Shown here piece after piece: positions 19,331 through 30,595 of a DNA stretch of 64,000 nt (positions within the stretch are counted from its first letter, which is position 1; each line of letters begins with the position of its first letter). The notes below the pieces were generated by a model. It worked only from the letters and a program-made list of their open reading frames with translations, made no database searches and was not told the DNA's origin. The stretch lies in the NCBI RefSeq assembly GCF_001656035.1, contig NZ_CP010029.1, forward strand, positions 2,737,400 through 2,801,399. The letters are read 5' to 3'. The position numbers were made by a program, and so were the translations under genes. The stretch comes from Yersinia entomophaga (lineage in GTDB: Bacteria > Pseudomonadota > Gammaproteobacteria > Enterobacterales > Enterobacteriaceae).

Positions 19331-20218
19331 TCAGTATTTTTTCTTCGCGAAAATAACCCGCGCCAGAATATTCAATAGCAGAACGCACAGGGTAATCAGC
19401 AGCACACCGGCCCAGGCCAACTGTTGCCATTCGGCAAAAGGACTCATGGCAAACTTAAATATGGTAACCGGTAAGTTGGCTATCGGCTGGCTCATATCGG
19501 TACTCCAGAACTGATTGGAGAGCGAAGTGAACAGCAGCGGTGCCGTTTCGCCGGCGATACGGGCTATAGCCAACAGTACGCCGGTAAGGATGCCGGAGAT
19601 TGACGCCTTCAATGTAATTGCAGAAATCATGCGCCATTTAGGTGTTCCCAAGGCGTAGGCCGCTTCACGTAGGCTATCCGGTACTAGCTTCAGCATGTTT
19701 TCCGTGGTTCGTATCACAATAGGCACCTGTAACAGCGCCAGCGCAATAACCCCTGCCCAGCCGGAAAAGTGCTCCATTCTCGCCACAATAATGGTGTAAA
19801 CGAACAGACCAACCACAATCGACGGCGCAGATAGCAAAATGTCATTGATAAAACGAATGATCTCCGCCAACCACGATTTGCGCCCATATTCAGCCAGATA
19901 GATACCGGCCATAATGCCCAGCGGAGTACCGATAACCGTGGCCCATAGAATCAGGAGTCCACTACCGGCAATGGCGTTAGCCAGCCCACCACCAGCGGTA
20001 TTCGGCGGCGGCGTCATTTCGGTAAACAGCGCCAAAGACATACCGTCTACGCCTTTGGTAATTGTGGAAAATAGAATCCACACCAGCCAGAACAGGCCAA
20101 AAGCCATGGTCGCCAGGGATAAAATCAGCGCGAGGCGGTTCTTTTGACGGCGCCACGCCTGTTTCTTGCGACGAGTTTCCAGCAAGGCTGCGTTAGTTTG
20201 CATATCCATAGTGGTCAT
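19331..20218 (-). CDS. pstA: Phosphate ABC transporter permease PstA
   Basis: One of two membrane subunits of the phosphate importer, 295 residues (296 in E. coli). An N-terminal cytoplasmic stretch rich in Arg and Lys precedes about six membrane helices. The EAA-type loop is seen in [20 protein letters not shown]. It starts one base after the pstC stop, so translation is probably coupled. Confidence 0.96.
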   Translation of the reverse strand: MTTMDMQTNAALLETRRKKQAWRRQKNRLALILSLATMAFGLFWLVWILFSTITKGVDGMSLALFTEMTPPPNTAGGGLANAIAGSGLLILWATVIGTPLGIMAGIYLAEYGRKSWLAEIIRFINDILLSAPSIVVGLFVYTIIVARMEHFSGWAGVIALALLQVPIVIRTTENMLKLVPDSLREAAYALGTPKWRMISAITLKASISGILTGVLLAIARIAGETAPLLFTSLSNQFWSTDMSQPIANLPVTIFKFAMSPFAEWQQLAWAGVLLITLCVLLLNILARVIFAKKKY

Positions 20219-20219
20219 A

Positions 20220-21176
20220 TTAGCGCCCCTCTTTCTTAGCCAGACGCAGAATCATCAGCTTCGACAATGCCAGAACAATAAAGGTGATGACGAACAGGAT
20301 TAACCCTAGCTCCATCAAGGCTGCGGTATGCAGGCCAGATTCAGCTTCGGCAAACTCATTGGCCAGCGCAGAGGTAATACTGTTGCCCGGCATAAACAGT
20401 GAGAAGCTGTCGAGTTGGTAGGTATTACCGATGATAAAGGTCACTGCCATGGTTTCCCCCAGCGCGCGCCCCAGCCCCAACATAACGCCGCCGATCACCC
20501 CATTCTTGGTGAAGGGCAGCACAATACGCCAAATCACTTCCCAAGTGGTGCAGCCAATGCCGTAGGCAGACTCTTTCATCATCACCGGCGTTTGTTCAAA
20601 GACATCACGCATAACGGAAGCAATGTAAGGAATAATCATAATGGCCAATATCACACCGGCAGCCAAAATGCCGATGCCGAACGCCGGGCCAGAGAACAGC
20701 ACGCCAACGATCGGAATACCTGAAAGGACATTACCGACAGGTTCCTGAAAATACTTGGCAAACAGCGGCGCAAAGACAAACAGGCCCCACATGCCGTAAA
20801 CGATACTTGGGATAGCCGCCAGCAGCTCAATAGCGACGCCCAGCGGGCGTTTCAGCCAGTTTGGTGCCAACTCTGTCAGGAATAACGCAATACCAAAACT
20901 AACGGGAACGGCAATAATTAACGCAATTAACGAAGTGACCACCGTACCGTAAATCGGTACCAGCGCCCCGAATTGCTCGGCCGGAGCGTCCCACTCTTTG
21001 GTCCACAGAAAGGCAAAACCGAATTTTTCGATACTCGGCCAGGAGGCAACAATGAGGGAAATAATGATCCCGCCCAGCAGGAATAGGGTTATTAACGCAG
21101 CCAGTTTTACCAGCGCGCCAAATATGATGTCACCGTGCTTGCTCGGTGCTTTGATAGTCGGCTTATAACCAGCCAT
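20220..21176 (-). CDS. pstC: Phosphate ABC transporter permease PstC
   Basis: Partner of PstA in the membrane channel. I favour the ATG at 21176 ([13 protein letters not shown]; 318 residues, 319 in E. coli), which has a purine-rich AGAAGAG upstream. The start at 21191 would add five residues. Multiple membrane segments and the EAA-like loop [17 protein letters not shown] are present. It follows pstS after a gap of about 100 bp that holds a strong hairpin. Confidence 0.96.
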   Translation of the reverse strand: MAGYKPTIKAPSKHGDIIFGALVKLAALITLFLLGGIIISLIVASWPSIEKFGFAFLWTKEWDAPAEQFGALVPIYGTVVTSLIALIIAVPVSFGIALFLTELAPNWLKRPLGVAIELLAAIPSIVYGMWGLFVFAPLFAKYFQEPVGNVLSGIPIVGVLFSGPAFGIGILAAGVILAIMIIPYIASVMRDVFEQTPVMMKESAYGIGCTTWEVIWRIVLPFTKNGVIGGVMLGLGRALGETMAVTFIIGNTYQLDSFSLFMPGNSITSALANEFAEAESGLHTAALMELGLILFVITFIVLALSKLMILRLAKKEGR

Positions 21177-21203
21177 AGACTCTCTTCTCATCCGGGTGTT
21201 ATT

Positions 21204-21225
21204 TCCCTCCCCACACGGGGAGGGA
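21204..21225 (-). repeat. GC-rich hairpin between pstS and pstC
   Basis: A perfect 9-bp stem (TCCCTCCCC / GGGGAGGGA, 4-nt loop) lies in the pstS-pstC gap and is followed by AAATAAC rather than a T-tract. A likely role is protecting the abundant pstS message from 3' decay, or partial termination. Confidence 0.7.
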
Positions 21226-21278
21226 CAATTAATGGAACCAATTACAGTTTTTTACTGCTTTATTCGTTTCTATCGAGC

Positions 21279-22319
21279 TTAGAACAATGCTTTGCCTGAA
21301 CTGTCTTTTATCTGCGTTTTCCAGGCTGCACGTACCTGCTCAACCACTTCGGCTGGCAAGGTTGCATAATCCAGTTCGCTGGCCTGTTTTGCGCCGTGGG
21401 TGTAAGCCCAGTCGAAGAATTTCAGGACTTCAGTGCCTTTTTCAGCATTTTTCTGGTTTTTGTGTAACAAAATGAAGGTAGTAGAAGTAATTGGCCACGC
21501 GCCTTCAGCATTCTGGTTAGTCAGGTCCTGAGCGAATGTTTTGCTCCAATCAACGCCTTTCGCCGCTGCACTGAAGTTTTCTTCCGTTGGGCTAACGGCT
21601 TTACCATCAGCACCAATGAGTTTGGTGTAAGCCAGATTGTTCTGTTTGGCGTAAGCGTATTCCACATAACCAATAGAACCCGGTAAACGCTGAACGAAAG
21701 CAGCAATGCCGTCGTTACCTTTACCGCCTAAACCGGTTGGCCAGTTAACCGTAGAGCCAGCACCGATTTTTTCTTTCCATTCCGCATTCACTTTAGCCAG
21801 ATAGCTGGTGAAAACGAATGAAGTACCTGAACCATCGGCACGACGAACCACTGCAATATTTTGATCCGGCAGTTTTACGCCTGGGTTCAATTTAACAATA
21901 GCTGGGTCATTCCACTTTTTCACATTGCCCAGATAAATATCGCCCAGCGTTTTGCCGTCTAACGTCAATTCACCGGATTTCACGCCCGGCAGGTTGACTG
22001 CCAGCACCACACCACCAATAACGGTAGGGAACTGGAACAAACCGTCTGCCGCTAGCTTGTCGTCAGACAGCGGCGCATCAGAGGCACCGAAATCAACGGT
22101 ATTGGCGATGATTTGCTTTACGCCACCCGAAGAACCAATCCCCTGATAGTTCACTTTGTTACCTGTTTCTTTCTGATAAGAATCTGCCCACTTGGCATAC
22201 ACCGGCGCGGGGAATGTCGCACCTGCACCCGTCAGGCTTGCAGCAGCGAACGCGGACACAGTTGTCATAGATAAAGTCGCTGCCACAATGCTGGCTACGG
22301 TGGTACGCATCAGTCTCAT
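21279..22319 (-). CDS. pstS: Periplasmic phosphate-binding protein PstS
   Basis: High-affinity phosphate receptor in the periplasm. It has 346 residues, equal to E. coli. The signal peptide runs to about residue 25 (...TVSAFA), and the mature protein begins [20 protein letters not shown]. Phosphate-site residues are in [15 protein letters not shown] and ADGSGTSF. The start has a perfect AGGAGG site. It is the first gene of the operon and lies behind two Pho boxes. Confidence 0.98.
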   Translation of the reverse strand: MRLMRTTVASIVAATLSMTTVSAFAAASLTGAGATFPAPVYAKWADSYQKETGNKVNYQGIGSSGGVKQIIANTVDFGASDAPLSDDKLAADGLFQFPTVIGGVVLAVNLPGVKSGELTLDGKTLGDIYLGNVKKWNDPAIVKLNPGVKLPDQNIAVVRRADGSGTSFVFTSYLAKVNAEWKEKIGAGSTVNWPTGLGGKGNDGIAAFVQRLPGSIGYVEYAYAKQNNLAYTKLIGADGKAVSPTEENFSAAAKGVDWSKTFAQDLTNQNAEGAWPITSTTFILLHKNQKNAEKGTEVLKFFDWAYTHGAKQASELDYATLPAEVVEQVRAAWKTQIKDSSGKALF

Positions 22320-22394
22320 AATCCCTCCTAATGGGATATAGGTATCAAACTCAAAATTGTTTTCATCAGATTAAGTATGGTGCAGGAGGGAAAA

Positions 22395-22413
22395 TAGGAC
22401 AGTTTAGTGACAG
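22395..22413 (-). promoter_or_regulatory. Pho box 1 upstream of pstS
   Basis: On the minus strand the 19-mer CTGTCACTAAACTGTCCTA matches the PhoB consensus of two CTGTCAT-like repeats, spaced 11 bp. It is the box nearer pstS, about 76 bp from the start codon. Confidence 0.85.
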
Positions 22414-22427
22414 AAAAATGTATGAAA

Positions 22428-22446
22428 TATGACAGTTTTATGACAA
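22428..22446 (-). promoter_or_regulatory. Pho box 2 upstream of pstS
   Basis: TTGTCATAAAACTGTCATA on the minus strand is nearly the PhoB consensus. It lies 33 bp, about three helical turns, from Pho box 1, so two PhoB dimers could bind on one face. Confidence 0.88.
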
Positions 22447-22664
22447 ATCAGAAAAGCAGCGGCAAAACCACCAACAGTCATAGGTTTCATCAAGACATTT
22501 TGCCTACCAGCCAGAAATGAACAAAAGCACAAAGCGTGATTTAGAAATCGACGATGACAAACACTATTTAACTAACCGATAAAACGCTATTTATTACAGA
22601 ATGTGACCAGATACTCTCATAGTATAGTCAACGCCTAAAATTCAGAATATTAGAGGATAAAACC

Positions 22665-23453
22665 ATGAGTATATCTATGGAAAGAGTACAACATGAAATT
22701 AGAACCATTCATAGCACTGCAGTGGACCAGAAAAAGGTAACATCCCAAAGTGCCAAAAAGTTATATAACTTAATGAAAGAAATAAAAAACTCACCTCTTA
22801 GCTGTAGTCAAGGGTGTAAAACAAACGCAATCAATGATTTAAATAATTTAAATAAAATACTCACTGAACAGAATTCAAAGTTGGTTAATAAAAAAAGCAA
22901 AGGAATAAATGCATTACTGAAGAAAATAAATACAGCAAAAGTAGAAGAAAACATAATAAATAATAGTATTTATAGCGTTGGAAAATCATCATACGTACCA
23001 ATAAATAATGAATTATATGCTTCACAAGAACATATCTATGAATCAATAAGTGATGATATTAATGGCCCAGCAGAACCTATCTACGAATCAATAAATGATG
23101 ATGTTAATGGCCCAGCAGAACCTATCTACGAATCAATAAATGATGATGTTAATGGCCCAGCAGAACCTACCTACGAATCAATGTATCATGACGTTAATAG
23201 TTCACCAGAATCCATCTACAAATCAATGAAAGCAGTAATAACAAATACCGAAAAAGGTACATATTCCAAACCATTTGATAACTATAGTGACAATATATAT
23301 CAAGAGCCATTTTATGATAAACAAAAATACAGCAACTCGTTACCAATAAATGAATTAAATAATATTGAGAAATACATAGACGAATTGGCGGAAATTGCTG
23401 ATGATATTATTTTCATCAGAACGCCACCAGGAATACGCCCCCCCAACACCTAA
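22665..23453 (+). CDS. Tyr-rich protein with tandem EPIYA-like repeats (candidate effector)
   Basis: I do not recognise this 262-residue protein as a named family. The N-terminal 100 residues are Lys/Asn-rich and probably helical, with Cys47 and Cys51. Residues 122-188 hold five 15-residue units whose Tyr fall at 125, 140, 155, 170 and 185: EHIYESISDD, EPIYESINDD (twice), EPTYESMYHD and ESIYKSM. Further Tyr at 110 and 200 keep the same spacing. These motifs resemble the EPIYA-type sites phosphorylated by host kinases in Tir, Tarp, CagA and AnkA, and YESI resembles an SH2-binding pY-x-x-I. There is no signal peptide or membrane segment. The C-terminus is IRTPPGIRPPNT. The start has AGAGG 9 nt upstream. 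The gene is far more AT-rich than its neighbours and interrupts the usual pstS-glmS junction, which suggests transfer. Function as an effector is inference. Confidence 0.75.
   Translation: MSISMERVQHEIRTIHSTAVDQKKVTSQSAKKLYNLMKEIKNSPLSCSQGCKTNAINDLNNLNKILTEQNSKLVNKKSKGINALLKKINTAKVEENIINNSIYSVGKSSYVPINNELYASQEHIYESISDDINGPAEPIYESINDDVNGPAEPIYESINDDVNGPAEPTYESMYHDVNSSPESIYKSMKAVITNTEKGTYSKPFDNYSDNIYQEPFYDKQKYSNSLPINELNNIEKYIDELAEIADDIIFIRTPPGIRPPNT
23028..23207 (+). repeat. 45-bp in-frame tandem repeats inside the EPIYA-like gene
   Basis: Four 45-bp units encode the 15-residue repeats. Units 2 (23073-23117) and 3 (23118-23162) are identical at every base, unit 1 (23028-23072) is close and unit 4 (23163-23207) has diverged. 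A fifth degenerate unit begins at 23208. The perfect central copies point to recent duplication, and 45 bp keeps the frame so copy number could vary without loss of the protein. Confidence 0.95.
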
Positions 23454-23651
23454 TAAAACCCCTGCATCAAGTAATAAAGAACACTTTATACAGATTGTTA
23501 AAAATAATAAAATACATATATTAAAAGCAAAAAATTAATATATAAATAAGATATAGCGATATTTACAGTCAGCTCTTAGAGGCTAAAAAATTTTTTGATA
23601 ATCAACGAAGCGATACGCAATGAATTTTCATTAGTAGATAATAAGTTGGGT

Positions 23652-23694
23652 AAAAAAATGCTGTTCAGCAGATCGAGATCTCGCTGAACAGCAT
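23652..23694 (-). terminator. Terminator of the glmUS operon
   Basis: A 12-bp stem (ATGCTGTTCAGC / GCTGAACAGCAT, 23658-23694) is followed on the minus strand by a seven-base T-run, just downstream of the glmS stop. The 198 bp between the EPIYA-like gene's stop and this terminator are AT-rich and show no other feature. Confidence 0.92.
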
Positions 23695-23718
23695 ATTCAT
23701 TAGATTTATAGCCCGAAA

Positions 23719-25548
23719 TTACTCAACGGTAACCGATTTTGCCAGGTTACGCGGCTGATCCACATCAGTGCCCTTGATCAGAGCAACGTGGTAAGACAGC
23801 AGCTGTAGCGGCACGGTATAGAAGATTGGAGCAATAATGTCTTCTACGTGTGGCAGTTGGATAATTTTCATCCCTTCACTGTCGGTGAAACCCGCGTCCT
23901 GATCGGCAAAGACGTACAGCAAACCGCCGCGAGCACGTACTTCTTCGATGTTAGATTTCAGTTTTTCCAACAGATCGTTGTTTGGCGCAACCACAATAAC
24001 CGGCATATCAGCATCAATCAGCGCCAGAGGGCCGTGTTTCAATTCACCAGCTGCGTAAGCTTCCGCATGAATATAGGAGATTTCTTTCAGCTTCAACGCG
24101 CCTTCCATTGCAATCGGGTATTGATCGCCACGTCCCAGGAACAGAGCATGATGCTTATCAGAGAAACCTTCCGCCAGCGCTTCGATAGTTTTATCCAGAG
24201 ACAGCATCTGCTCAATACGCGCAGGCAGAGCCTGTAACGCATGAACCACATCGTGTTCCAGGCTTTCCGGTTTACCCTTCAGGCGGCCAATTTTAGCCAC
24301 CAGCATCAGCAAAACGGTCAACTGAGTGGTAAAAGCTTTGGTCGAAGCTACGCCGATTTCAGTCCCAGCTTTGGTCATGAGTGCCAAATCAGATTCACGA
24401 ACCAACGAAGAGCCTGCTACGTTACAAATAGCCAAAGAACCCAGATAGCCCAGTTCTTTAGACAAACGCAGGGCTGCCAGCGTATCCGCCGTTTCACCAG
24501 ACTGAGAAAGCGTAATCAACAGACTGTTTGGACGAACCGCTGATTTGCGGTAACGGAATTCAGAGGCAATTTCCACGTCGCAAGGCACACCAGCCAAGGC
24601 TTCGAACCAATAGCGAGAAACCATGCCTGAGTTGTAAGAAGTGCCACAAGCGATAATTTGGATATGCTGGACATCAGAGAGCAGCTTATCTGCGTTCGGG
24701 CCAAGTTCAGACAGATCGATCAAACCGTGGTTCAAACGGCCTTCCAGCGTGTTTTTAATCGCCATCGGCTGTTCGTAGATTTCTTTCTGCATGTAATGGC
24801 GATAAACACCTTTGTCGCCTGCATCATATTGAACCTGAGATTCAATTTCCGCACGTTCGACGGCGTTACCGCTTTTATCGAAGATTTTCACGCTGCGGCG
24901 AGTCACTTCAACCACATCACCTTCTTCCAGGAAGATAAAGCGACGAGTTACCGGCAGCAAGGCCAGCTGGTCAGAGGCGATAAAGTTTTCGCCTACGCCA
25001 CAGCCGATCACCAGCGGGCTACCGGACCGCGCTGCTACCAGCGTACTTGGGTCACGGCTATCCATCACTACGGTACCGTAGGCACCACGCAGCTGAGGAA
25101 TAACGCGTTTCACCACATCCAGCAAAGAACCGCCCTGTTGCTGCTCCCAGTGCACCAGATGAGCAATAACTTCGGTATCGGTCTCAGAATTGAACTTATA
25201 GCCGCGGCTAATCAGCAATTCACGTAATGGTTCGTGGTTTTCGATAATGCCGTTATGAACGACGGATATATATTCAGAAACATGCGGGTGAGCATTCGAT
25301 TCTGAAGGTTCGCCGTGAGTCGCCCAACGCGTGTGCGCAATACCTGTGCCACCGTGCAGTTCCGTGCTTTCTGCCGCATCGGACAAAGCCTGAACTTTCC
25401 CCACGCGACGCAAACGGGTCATATTACCTTTGGCATCAACTACCGACAGACCGGCAGAGTCATAGCCACGGTATTCCAAACGGCGCAAGCCTTCGATCAG
25501 AATCTCAGCAATATCACGTTGCGCTACTGCGCCAACAATTCCACACAT
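23719..25548 (-). CDS. glmS: Glutamine-fructose-6-phosphate aminotransferase GlmS
   Basis: GlmS makes glucosamine-6-phosphate from fructose-6-phosphate and glutamine, the first step to UDP-GlcNAc for peptidoglycan and LPS. It has 609 residues, equal to E. coli. The N-terminal glutaminase domain starts [12 protein letters not shown] with the nucleophile Cys2. Two SIS sugar-isomerase domains follow ([17 protein letters not shown]), and the tail ends NLAKSVTVE. It follows glmU in one operon with a structured 196-bp gap that may host post-transcriptional control. Confidence 0.98.
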   Translation of the reverse strand: MCGIVGAVAQRDIAEILIEGLRRLEYRGYDSAGLSVVDAKGNMTRLRRVGKVQALSDAAESTELHGGTGIAHTRWATHGEPSESNAHPHVSEYISVVHNGIIENHEPLRELLISRGYKFNSETDTEVIAHLVHWEQQQGGSLLDVVKRVIPQLRGAYGTVVMDSRDPSTLVAARSGSPLVIGCGVGENFIASDQLALLPVTRRFIFLEEGDVVEVTRRSVKIFDKSGNAVERAEIESQVQYDAGDKGVYRHYMQKEIYEQPMAIKNTLEGRLNHGLIDLSELGPNADKLLSDVQHIQIIACGTSYNSGMVSRYWFEALAGVPCDVEIASEFRYRKSAVRPNSLLITLSQSGETADTLAALRLSKELGYLGSLAICNVAGSSLVRESDLALMTKAGTEIGVASTKAFTTQLTVLLMLVAKIGRLKGKPESLEHDVVHALQALPARIEQMLSLDKTIEALAEGFSDKHHALFLGRGDQYPIAMEGALKLKEISYIHAEAYAAGELKHGPLALIDADMPVIVVAPNNDLLEKLKSNIEEVRARGGLLYVFADQDAGFTDSEGMKIIQLPHVEDIIAPIFYTVPLQLLSYHVALIKGTDVDQPRNLAKSVTVE

Positions 25549-25567
25549 CAGTTTAATTCCTATTTAA

Positions 25568-25737
25568 GGTTCTTTGAAAAGAACCCATTCGATGCCAGTG
25601 ACCTGATTTTCCGGATTTTCCGGGTTCCCCGAGCCTGTAGAGTTTGGGGATTATTATGTTTTGCTCGATATTCTCAGCCGTTAGTCGCTAAAAAAATCGA
25701 GCAAAACATTCCTTTCATGGCATGACACCATGAAAGG
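25568..25737 (-). promoter_or_regulatory. Structured glmU-glmS intercistronic leader
   Basis: Three inverted repeats lie in the gap. They are a 10-bp stem CCTTTCATGG/CCATGAAAGG (25711-25737), a 13-bp stem TGTTTTGCTCGAT/ATCGAGCAAAACA (arms 25657-25669 and 25696-25708) and an 8-bp stem GGTTCTTT/AAAGAACC (25568-25585) close to the glmS ribosome binding site. In E. coli this region is an RNase E processing site and the target of the GlmZ sRNA; a similar role here is inferred. Confidence 0.6.
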
Positions 25738-25744
25738 ATATTAA

Positions 25745-27115
25745 TCAGCTTTTTTTGACCGGACGCTTCCAGCCTTGGATATTGACCTGCTTAACGCGGC
25801 TCAATACCAGCTCATTTTCAGCCACGTTACGGGTGACAGTAGTACCAGCGCCGATAGTGGCACCTTTTTCGACGGTAACAGGGGCTACCAGTTGGGTATC
25901 AGAACCAACGAAGACATCATCGCCAATAATGGTTTTAAACTTGTTCTTACCATCATAGTTGCAGGTGATGGTTCCTGCGCCGATATTCACATCTGCGCCG
26001 ATTTCAGCATCGCCTAAATAAGACAGGTGGCCAGCTTTAGAGCCTTTACCCAAACGCGTTTTCTTCAGTTCGACGAAGTTGCCCACGTGAGCCCCCTCAG
26101 CCAGCTCAGCGCCAGGACGAAGACGGGCAAACGGCCCAACGGTACAGGCGTTATCCAAACGAGCATCTTCCAGCACGCTGTAAGGACTGATTTCGCAATC
26201 ATCGCCAATCACGCAATTTTTCAACACACAGCCGCTGCCGATGCGAACCCGATTGCCTAACGTCACTTTGCCTTCGATGATAACGTTGGTGTCGATGGTG
26301 ATATCACGGCCATGAGTTAACTCACCGCGCAGATCAAAGCGAGCAGGATCTAACAGCATTACGCCCGCCAGCAGCAGTTTTTCCGCTTGTTCAGACTGGA
26401 AATCACGTTCCAAAGCAGCCAATTGCAGACGGTTATTAACGCCTTCAACTTCACTTAGGCGGGAAGGATGTACGGCTTCAATCTTTTTACCGTCAGCATG
26501 TGCCAGAGCGATAATATCGGTGATGTAAAACTCACCCTGCGCGTTGTTGTTATCCAGCATAGACAACCAGCGCTTCAGATCGCGCCCGTTAGCCACCAGA
26601 ATACCCGTGTTAACTTCGTTAATATCACGCTGGGCTTCGCTGGCATCTTTATGCTCAACGATACCGACCACTTCGCCGTTTTCACGCACGATACGGCCAT
26701 AACCGGTTGGATCGTCCAACTTAACCGTCAGTAGCCCGATACCGCCTTCTGGTTTAGCCGCAACCAAACGCTGCAAGGTATCCACAGAGATCAGTGGTAC
26801 ATCGCCATACAGCATCAAAATATCTTCATCATCAGAGAAATGAGGCGCAGCCTGCTGCATCGCATGGCCCGTACCCAGTTGCTCAGCCTGTAACACCCAG
26901 TTTAATGCCGGATCGCTCAGCGTCTTTTTCAGTAAATCGCCACCGTGACCATAAACCAGATGAACATTGCTGGAACCCAGCTTCATCGCAGCATCAATAA
27001 CATGCTGAACCATAGGCTTGCCGGCCAATGGATGTAATACCTTGGGAAGGTCGGAATACATGCGCGTTCCCTTGCCTGCGGCAAGAATAACTACGCTCAT
27101 TGTGCTGTTAGACAT
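25745..27115 (-). CDS. glmU: Bifunctional GlcN-1-P acetyltransferase / GlcNAc-1-P uridyltransferase GlmU
   Basis: GlmU carries out the last two steps to UDP-GlcNAc. I set the start at the ATG at 27115 because AGG lies 6 nt upstream; this gives 456 residues, exactly the E. coli length. A TTG at 27121 would have no room for a binding site. The N-terminal uridyltransferase domain has [18 protein letters not shown]. The C-terminal half is a left-handed beta-helix with hexapeptide repeats (for example [18 protein letters not shown]) and the acetyltransferase site residues near [12 protein letters not shown]. Confidence 0.98.
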   Translation of the reverse strand: MSNSTMSVVILAAGKGTRMYSDLPKVLHPLAGKPMVQHVIDAAMKLGSSNVHLVYGHGGDLLKKTLSDPALNWVLQAEQLGTGHAMQQAAPHFSDDEDILMLYGDVPLISVDTLQRLVAAKPEGGIGLLTVKLDDPTGYGRIVRENGEVVGIVEHKDASEAQRDINEVNTGILVANGRDLKRWLSMLDNNNAQGEFYITDIIALAHADGKKIEAVHPSRLSEVEGVNNRLQLAALERDFQSEQAEKLLLAGVMLLDPARFDLRGELTHGRDITIDTNVIIEGKVTLGNRVRIGSGCVLKNCVIGDDCEISPYSVLEDARLDNACTVGPFARLRPGAELAEGAHVGNFVELKKTRLGKGSKAGHLSYLGDAEIGADVNIGAGTITCNYDGKNKFKTIIGDDVFVGSDTQLVAPVTVEKGATIGAGTTVTRNVAENELVLSRVKQVNIQGWKRPVKKS

Positions 27116-27686
27116 AAGCAACCTGATAACTCCAATTGAATTGACGGAAGTAAACCCGTTTACCGATAAAATTACTACATATTTCTCAGCGAAAAACGCC
27201 GCAAACCCGCACCGTTAAAGGATTGTTTCACTTAGCGAAAATCCAAAAAAAAAGCGAGAGATACTGTCTGCGATCGACGACGTTTTACCACTTTTATCGG
27301 CTGAGAAAACCTAACTCTATCGCGCAATAAAACACTTATTTTACGGCAAGAAACAAGATAATTCAGAAAGAAAACGCCTTCCTCATAATCAACTCTCGCC
27401 GAAATAAGACATCCCCCCAAAGGCTAACGATGCTTTTGCATCGAAACATCATTACCGACTTTATATATCCGATAATAGTTATACGGATCGCACCTTATTA
27501 AGTAAGGTTTAACAATCTTAAAAACACAATGAAATGACCGATTGAATAGGAAAAACCGAGAGGCGAGATCGAAGAATAAAGAGAATCATGGGATTCGCAG
27601 AAAAGAAAAATGCCAGTCAGCTTGCGCTAACTGGCACCTTATTACTCTATCAGTCAGGCCGCTTTAGGCAACCTGACTCGATAAAG
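27116..27686. other. atpC-glmU intergenic region
   Basis: This 571-bp stretch holds the atp operon terminator near its left end and must contain the glmUS promoter. In E. coli NagC controls glmUS from here. I cannot point to a NagC site with confidence. No gene is seen; short open frames lack coding character. Confidence 0.6.
27601..27636 (-). terminator. Terminator of the atp operon
   Basis: On the minus strand a 7-bp stem TGCCAGT/ACTGGCA, extended by an inner AGC/GCT pairing and a GCAA loop, is followed by TTTTTCTTTT. Confidence 0.93.
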
Positions 27687-28109
27687 TTACATCGCTTTAC
27701 GGGTCAGTTCGATTACGCGTAATTTCGCAATCGCCTTCGCCAGTTCAGCGGATGCCTGAGCATAGTCGACATCACCGTGGGAATTGTTGATATGGGCTTC
27801 GGCTTTGCGCTTAGATTCCAGCGCCTTAGCTTCGTCCAGATCGGTTCCGCGAATAGCAGTGTCAGCCAATACGATCACAACGCTCGGTTGCACCTCAAGG
27901 ATGCCGCCAGAAAGATAGATAAACTCTTCCTCACCGAACTGTTTAACAATACGTATCATGCCAGGCTTAATGGCAGTGAGCAGCGGGGCATGGCCAGGGA
28001 AAATACCCAGCTCACCTTCACTACCCGTCACCTGAATCTTTTGCACTACGCCTGAGAACATTTTCTTCTCGGCGCTCACAACGTCCAGATGGTAAGTCAT
28101 TGCAGCCAT
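27687..28109 (-). CDS. atpC: ATP synthase F1 epsilon subunit
   Basis: Epsilon is part of the rotating central stalk and inhibits ATP hydrolysis through its C-terminal helices. The 140-residue protein (139 in E. coli) has the beta-sandwich domain ([38 protein letters not shown]). A C-terminal two-helix domain follows, ending [15 protein letters not shown]. It is the last gene of atpIBEFHAGDC. Confidence 0.97.
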   Translation of the reverse strand: MAAMTYHLDVVSAEKKMFSGVVQKIQVTGSEGELGIFPGHAPLLTAIKPGMIRIVKQFGEEEFIYLSGGILEVQPSVVIVLADTAIRGTDLDEAKALESKRKAEAHINNSHGDVDYAQASAELAKAIAKLRVIELTRKAM

Positions 28110-28130
28110 GTCACCCTCCAGTCAACAGCG

Positions 28131-29543
<1,413 letters not shown>

Positions 29544-29670
29544 TCATACTTCACATTGCTGACGCGTTGGCTGTCTTCTTTCACTCCCGCTGCTTACTTC
29601 AAGTAAACACCCGGAGGCTCGCTCAGTTGCCGCCTTCCCGCAATATGAACTATTTGGGGTAATAGCCTGG

Positions 29671-30534
29671 TTAAACCGCGGAGGCTCCCCCGACGATCTC
29701 GGTGAGTTCCTGAGTGATGCTGGCCTGACGAGCCTTGTTGTAAACCAACTGCAGCTCTTTGATCAGGCTACCGCCGTTATCGGTGGCGGCTTTCATCGCT
29801 ACCATTCGCGCGGCCTGTTCGCTGGCCAGGTTTTCAACGACGCCCTGATAAACCTGTGATTCCACATAGCGACGCAGGAGGGTATCCAGCAACGCTTTAG
29901 GATCGGGTTCATACAGGTAATCCCAGGATTTCTTCTTCAGCTCGCCGTCTTCCGCAGGCGGAAGAGGTAACAGCTGCATGATCCGTGGTTCCTGAGACAT
30001 TGTGTTGATAAACTTGTTATTTACTACATACAGTTTGTCCAGGCGGCCTTCATCGTAGGCTTGTAGCATCACTTTCACCGGCCCGATCAGTTCTGACAGA
30101 GAAGGGTTATCCCCCATGCCAGTAACCTGAGCAACAATATTGCCGCCCACGGAACCGAAGAAAGATGCCGCTTTGGAACCAATCAGGGCAAGATCGCACT
30201 CAACGCCTTTCTCGGACCAAGCTTTCATCTCAGCCAACAGTTTTTTGAACAGGTTAATGTTCAAACCACCACATAGACCACGGTCTGTAGAAACCACCAG
30301 ATACCCGACGCGTTTCACTTCACGTTCGTCCAGGTAGGGGTGTTTGTATTCCAGATTACCTAACGCGAGGTGACCAATCACACTGCGCATCGTTTCTGCA
30401 TAAGGACGGCTGGCCGCCATGCGTTCCTGCGATTTACGCATTTTGGAGGCGGCGACCATCTCCATGGCTTTGGTGATCTTTTGCGTGTTTTGCACGCTGG
30501 CGATCTTGGAACGTATCTCTTTTGCGCCGGCCAT
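29671..30534 (-). CDS. atpG: ATP synthase F1 gamma subunit
   Basis: Gamma is the central rotor shaft, 287 residues as in E. coli. The N- and C-terminal helices that form the coiled shaft are recognisable ([20 protein letters not shown]; the C-terminal [20 protein letters not shown] signature). It lies between atpA and atpD, the standard order. Confidence 0.97.
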   Translation of the reverse strand: MAGAKEIRSKIASVQNTQKITKAMEMVAASKMRKSQERMAASRPYAETMRSVIGHLALGNLEYKHPYLDEREVKRVGYLVVSTDRGLCGGLNINLFKKLLAEMKAWSEKGVECDLALIGSKAASFFGSVGGNIVAQVTGMGDNPSLSELIGPVKVMLQAYDEGRLDKLYVVNNKFINTMSQEPRIMQLLPLPPAEDGELKKKSWDYLYEPDPKALLDTLLRRYVESQVYQGVVENLASEQAARMVAMKAATDNGGSLIKELQLVYNKARQASITQELTEIVGGASAV

Positions 30535-30595
30535 TTCTGCTTCTCCTCATTGCCAGACGGCCTGCTTTCCTAACGAAAAGCAGGACCGAATAGCG

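Larger units (their letters stand above)
22320..22664. promoter_or_regulatory. pstS / EPIYA-like gene divergent promoter region
   Basis: This 345-bp non-coding stretch separates pstS (minus strand) from the AT-rich gene at 22665 (plus strand). It holds two Pho boxes near pstS (22395-22446). The half nearer the plus-strand gene is AT-rich, with no motif I can assign confidently. Confidence 0.65.

Noticed and set aside
23028..23207. CRISPR-like array
   Set aside because: The 45-bp repeats are contiguous without spacers and in frame within a protein, so this is a coding tandem repeat.
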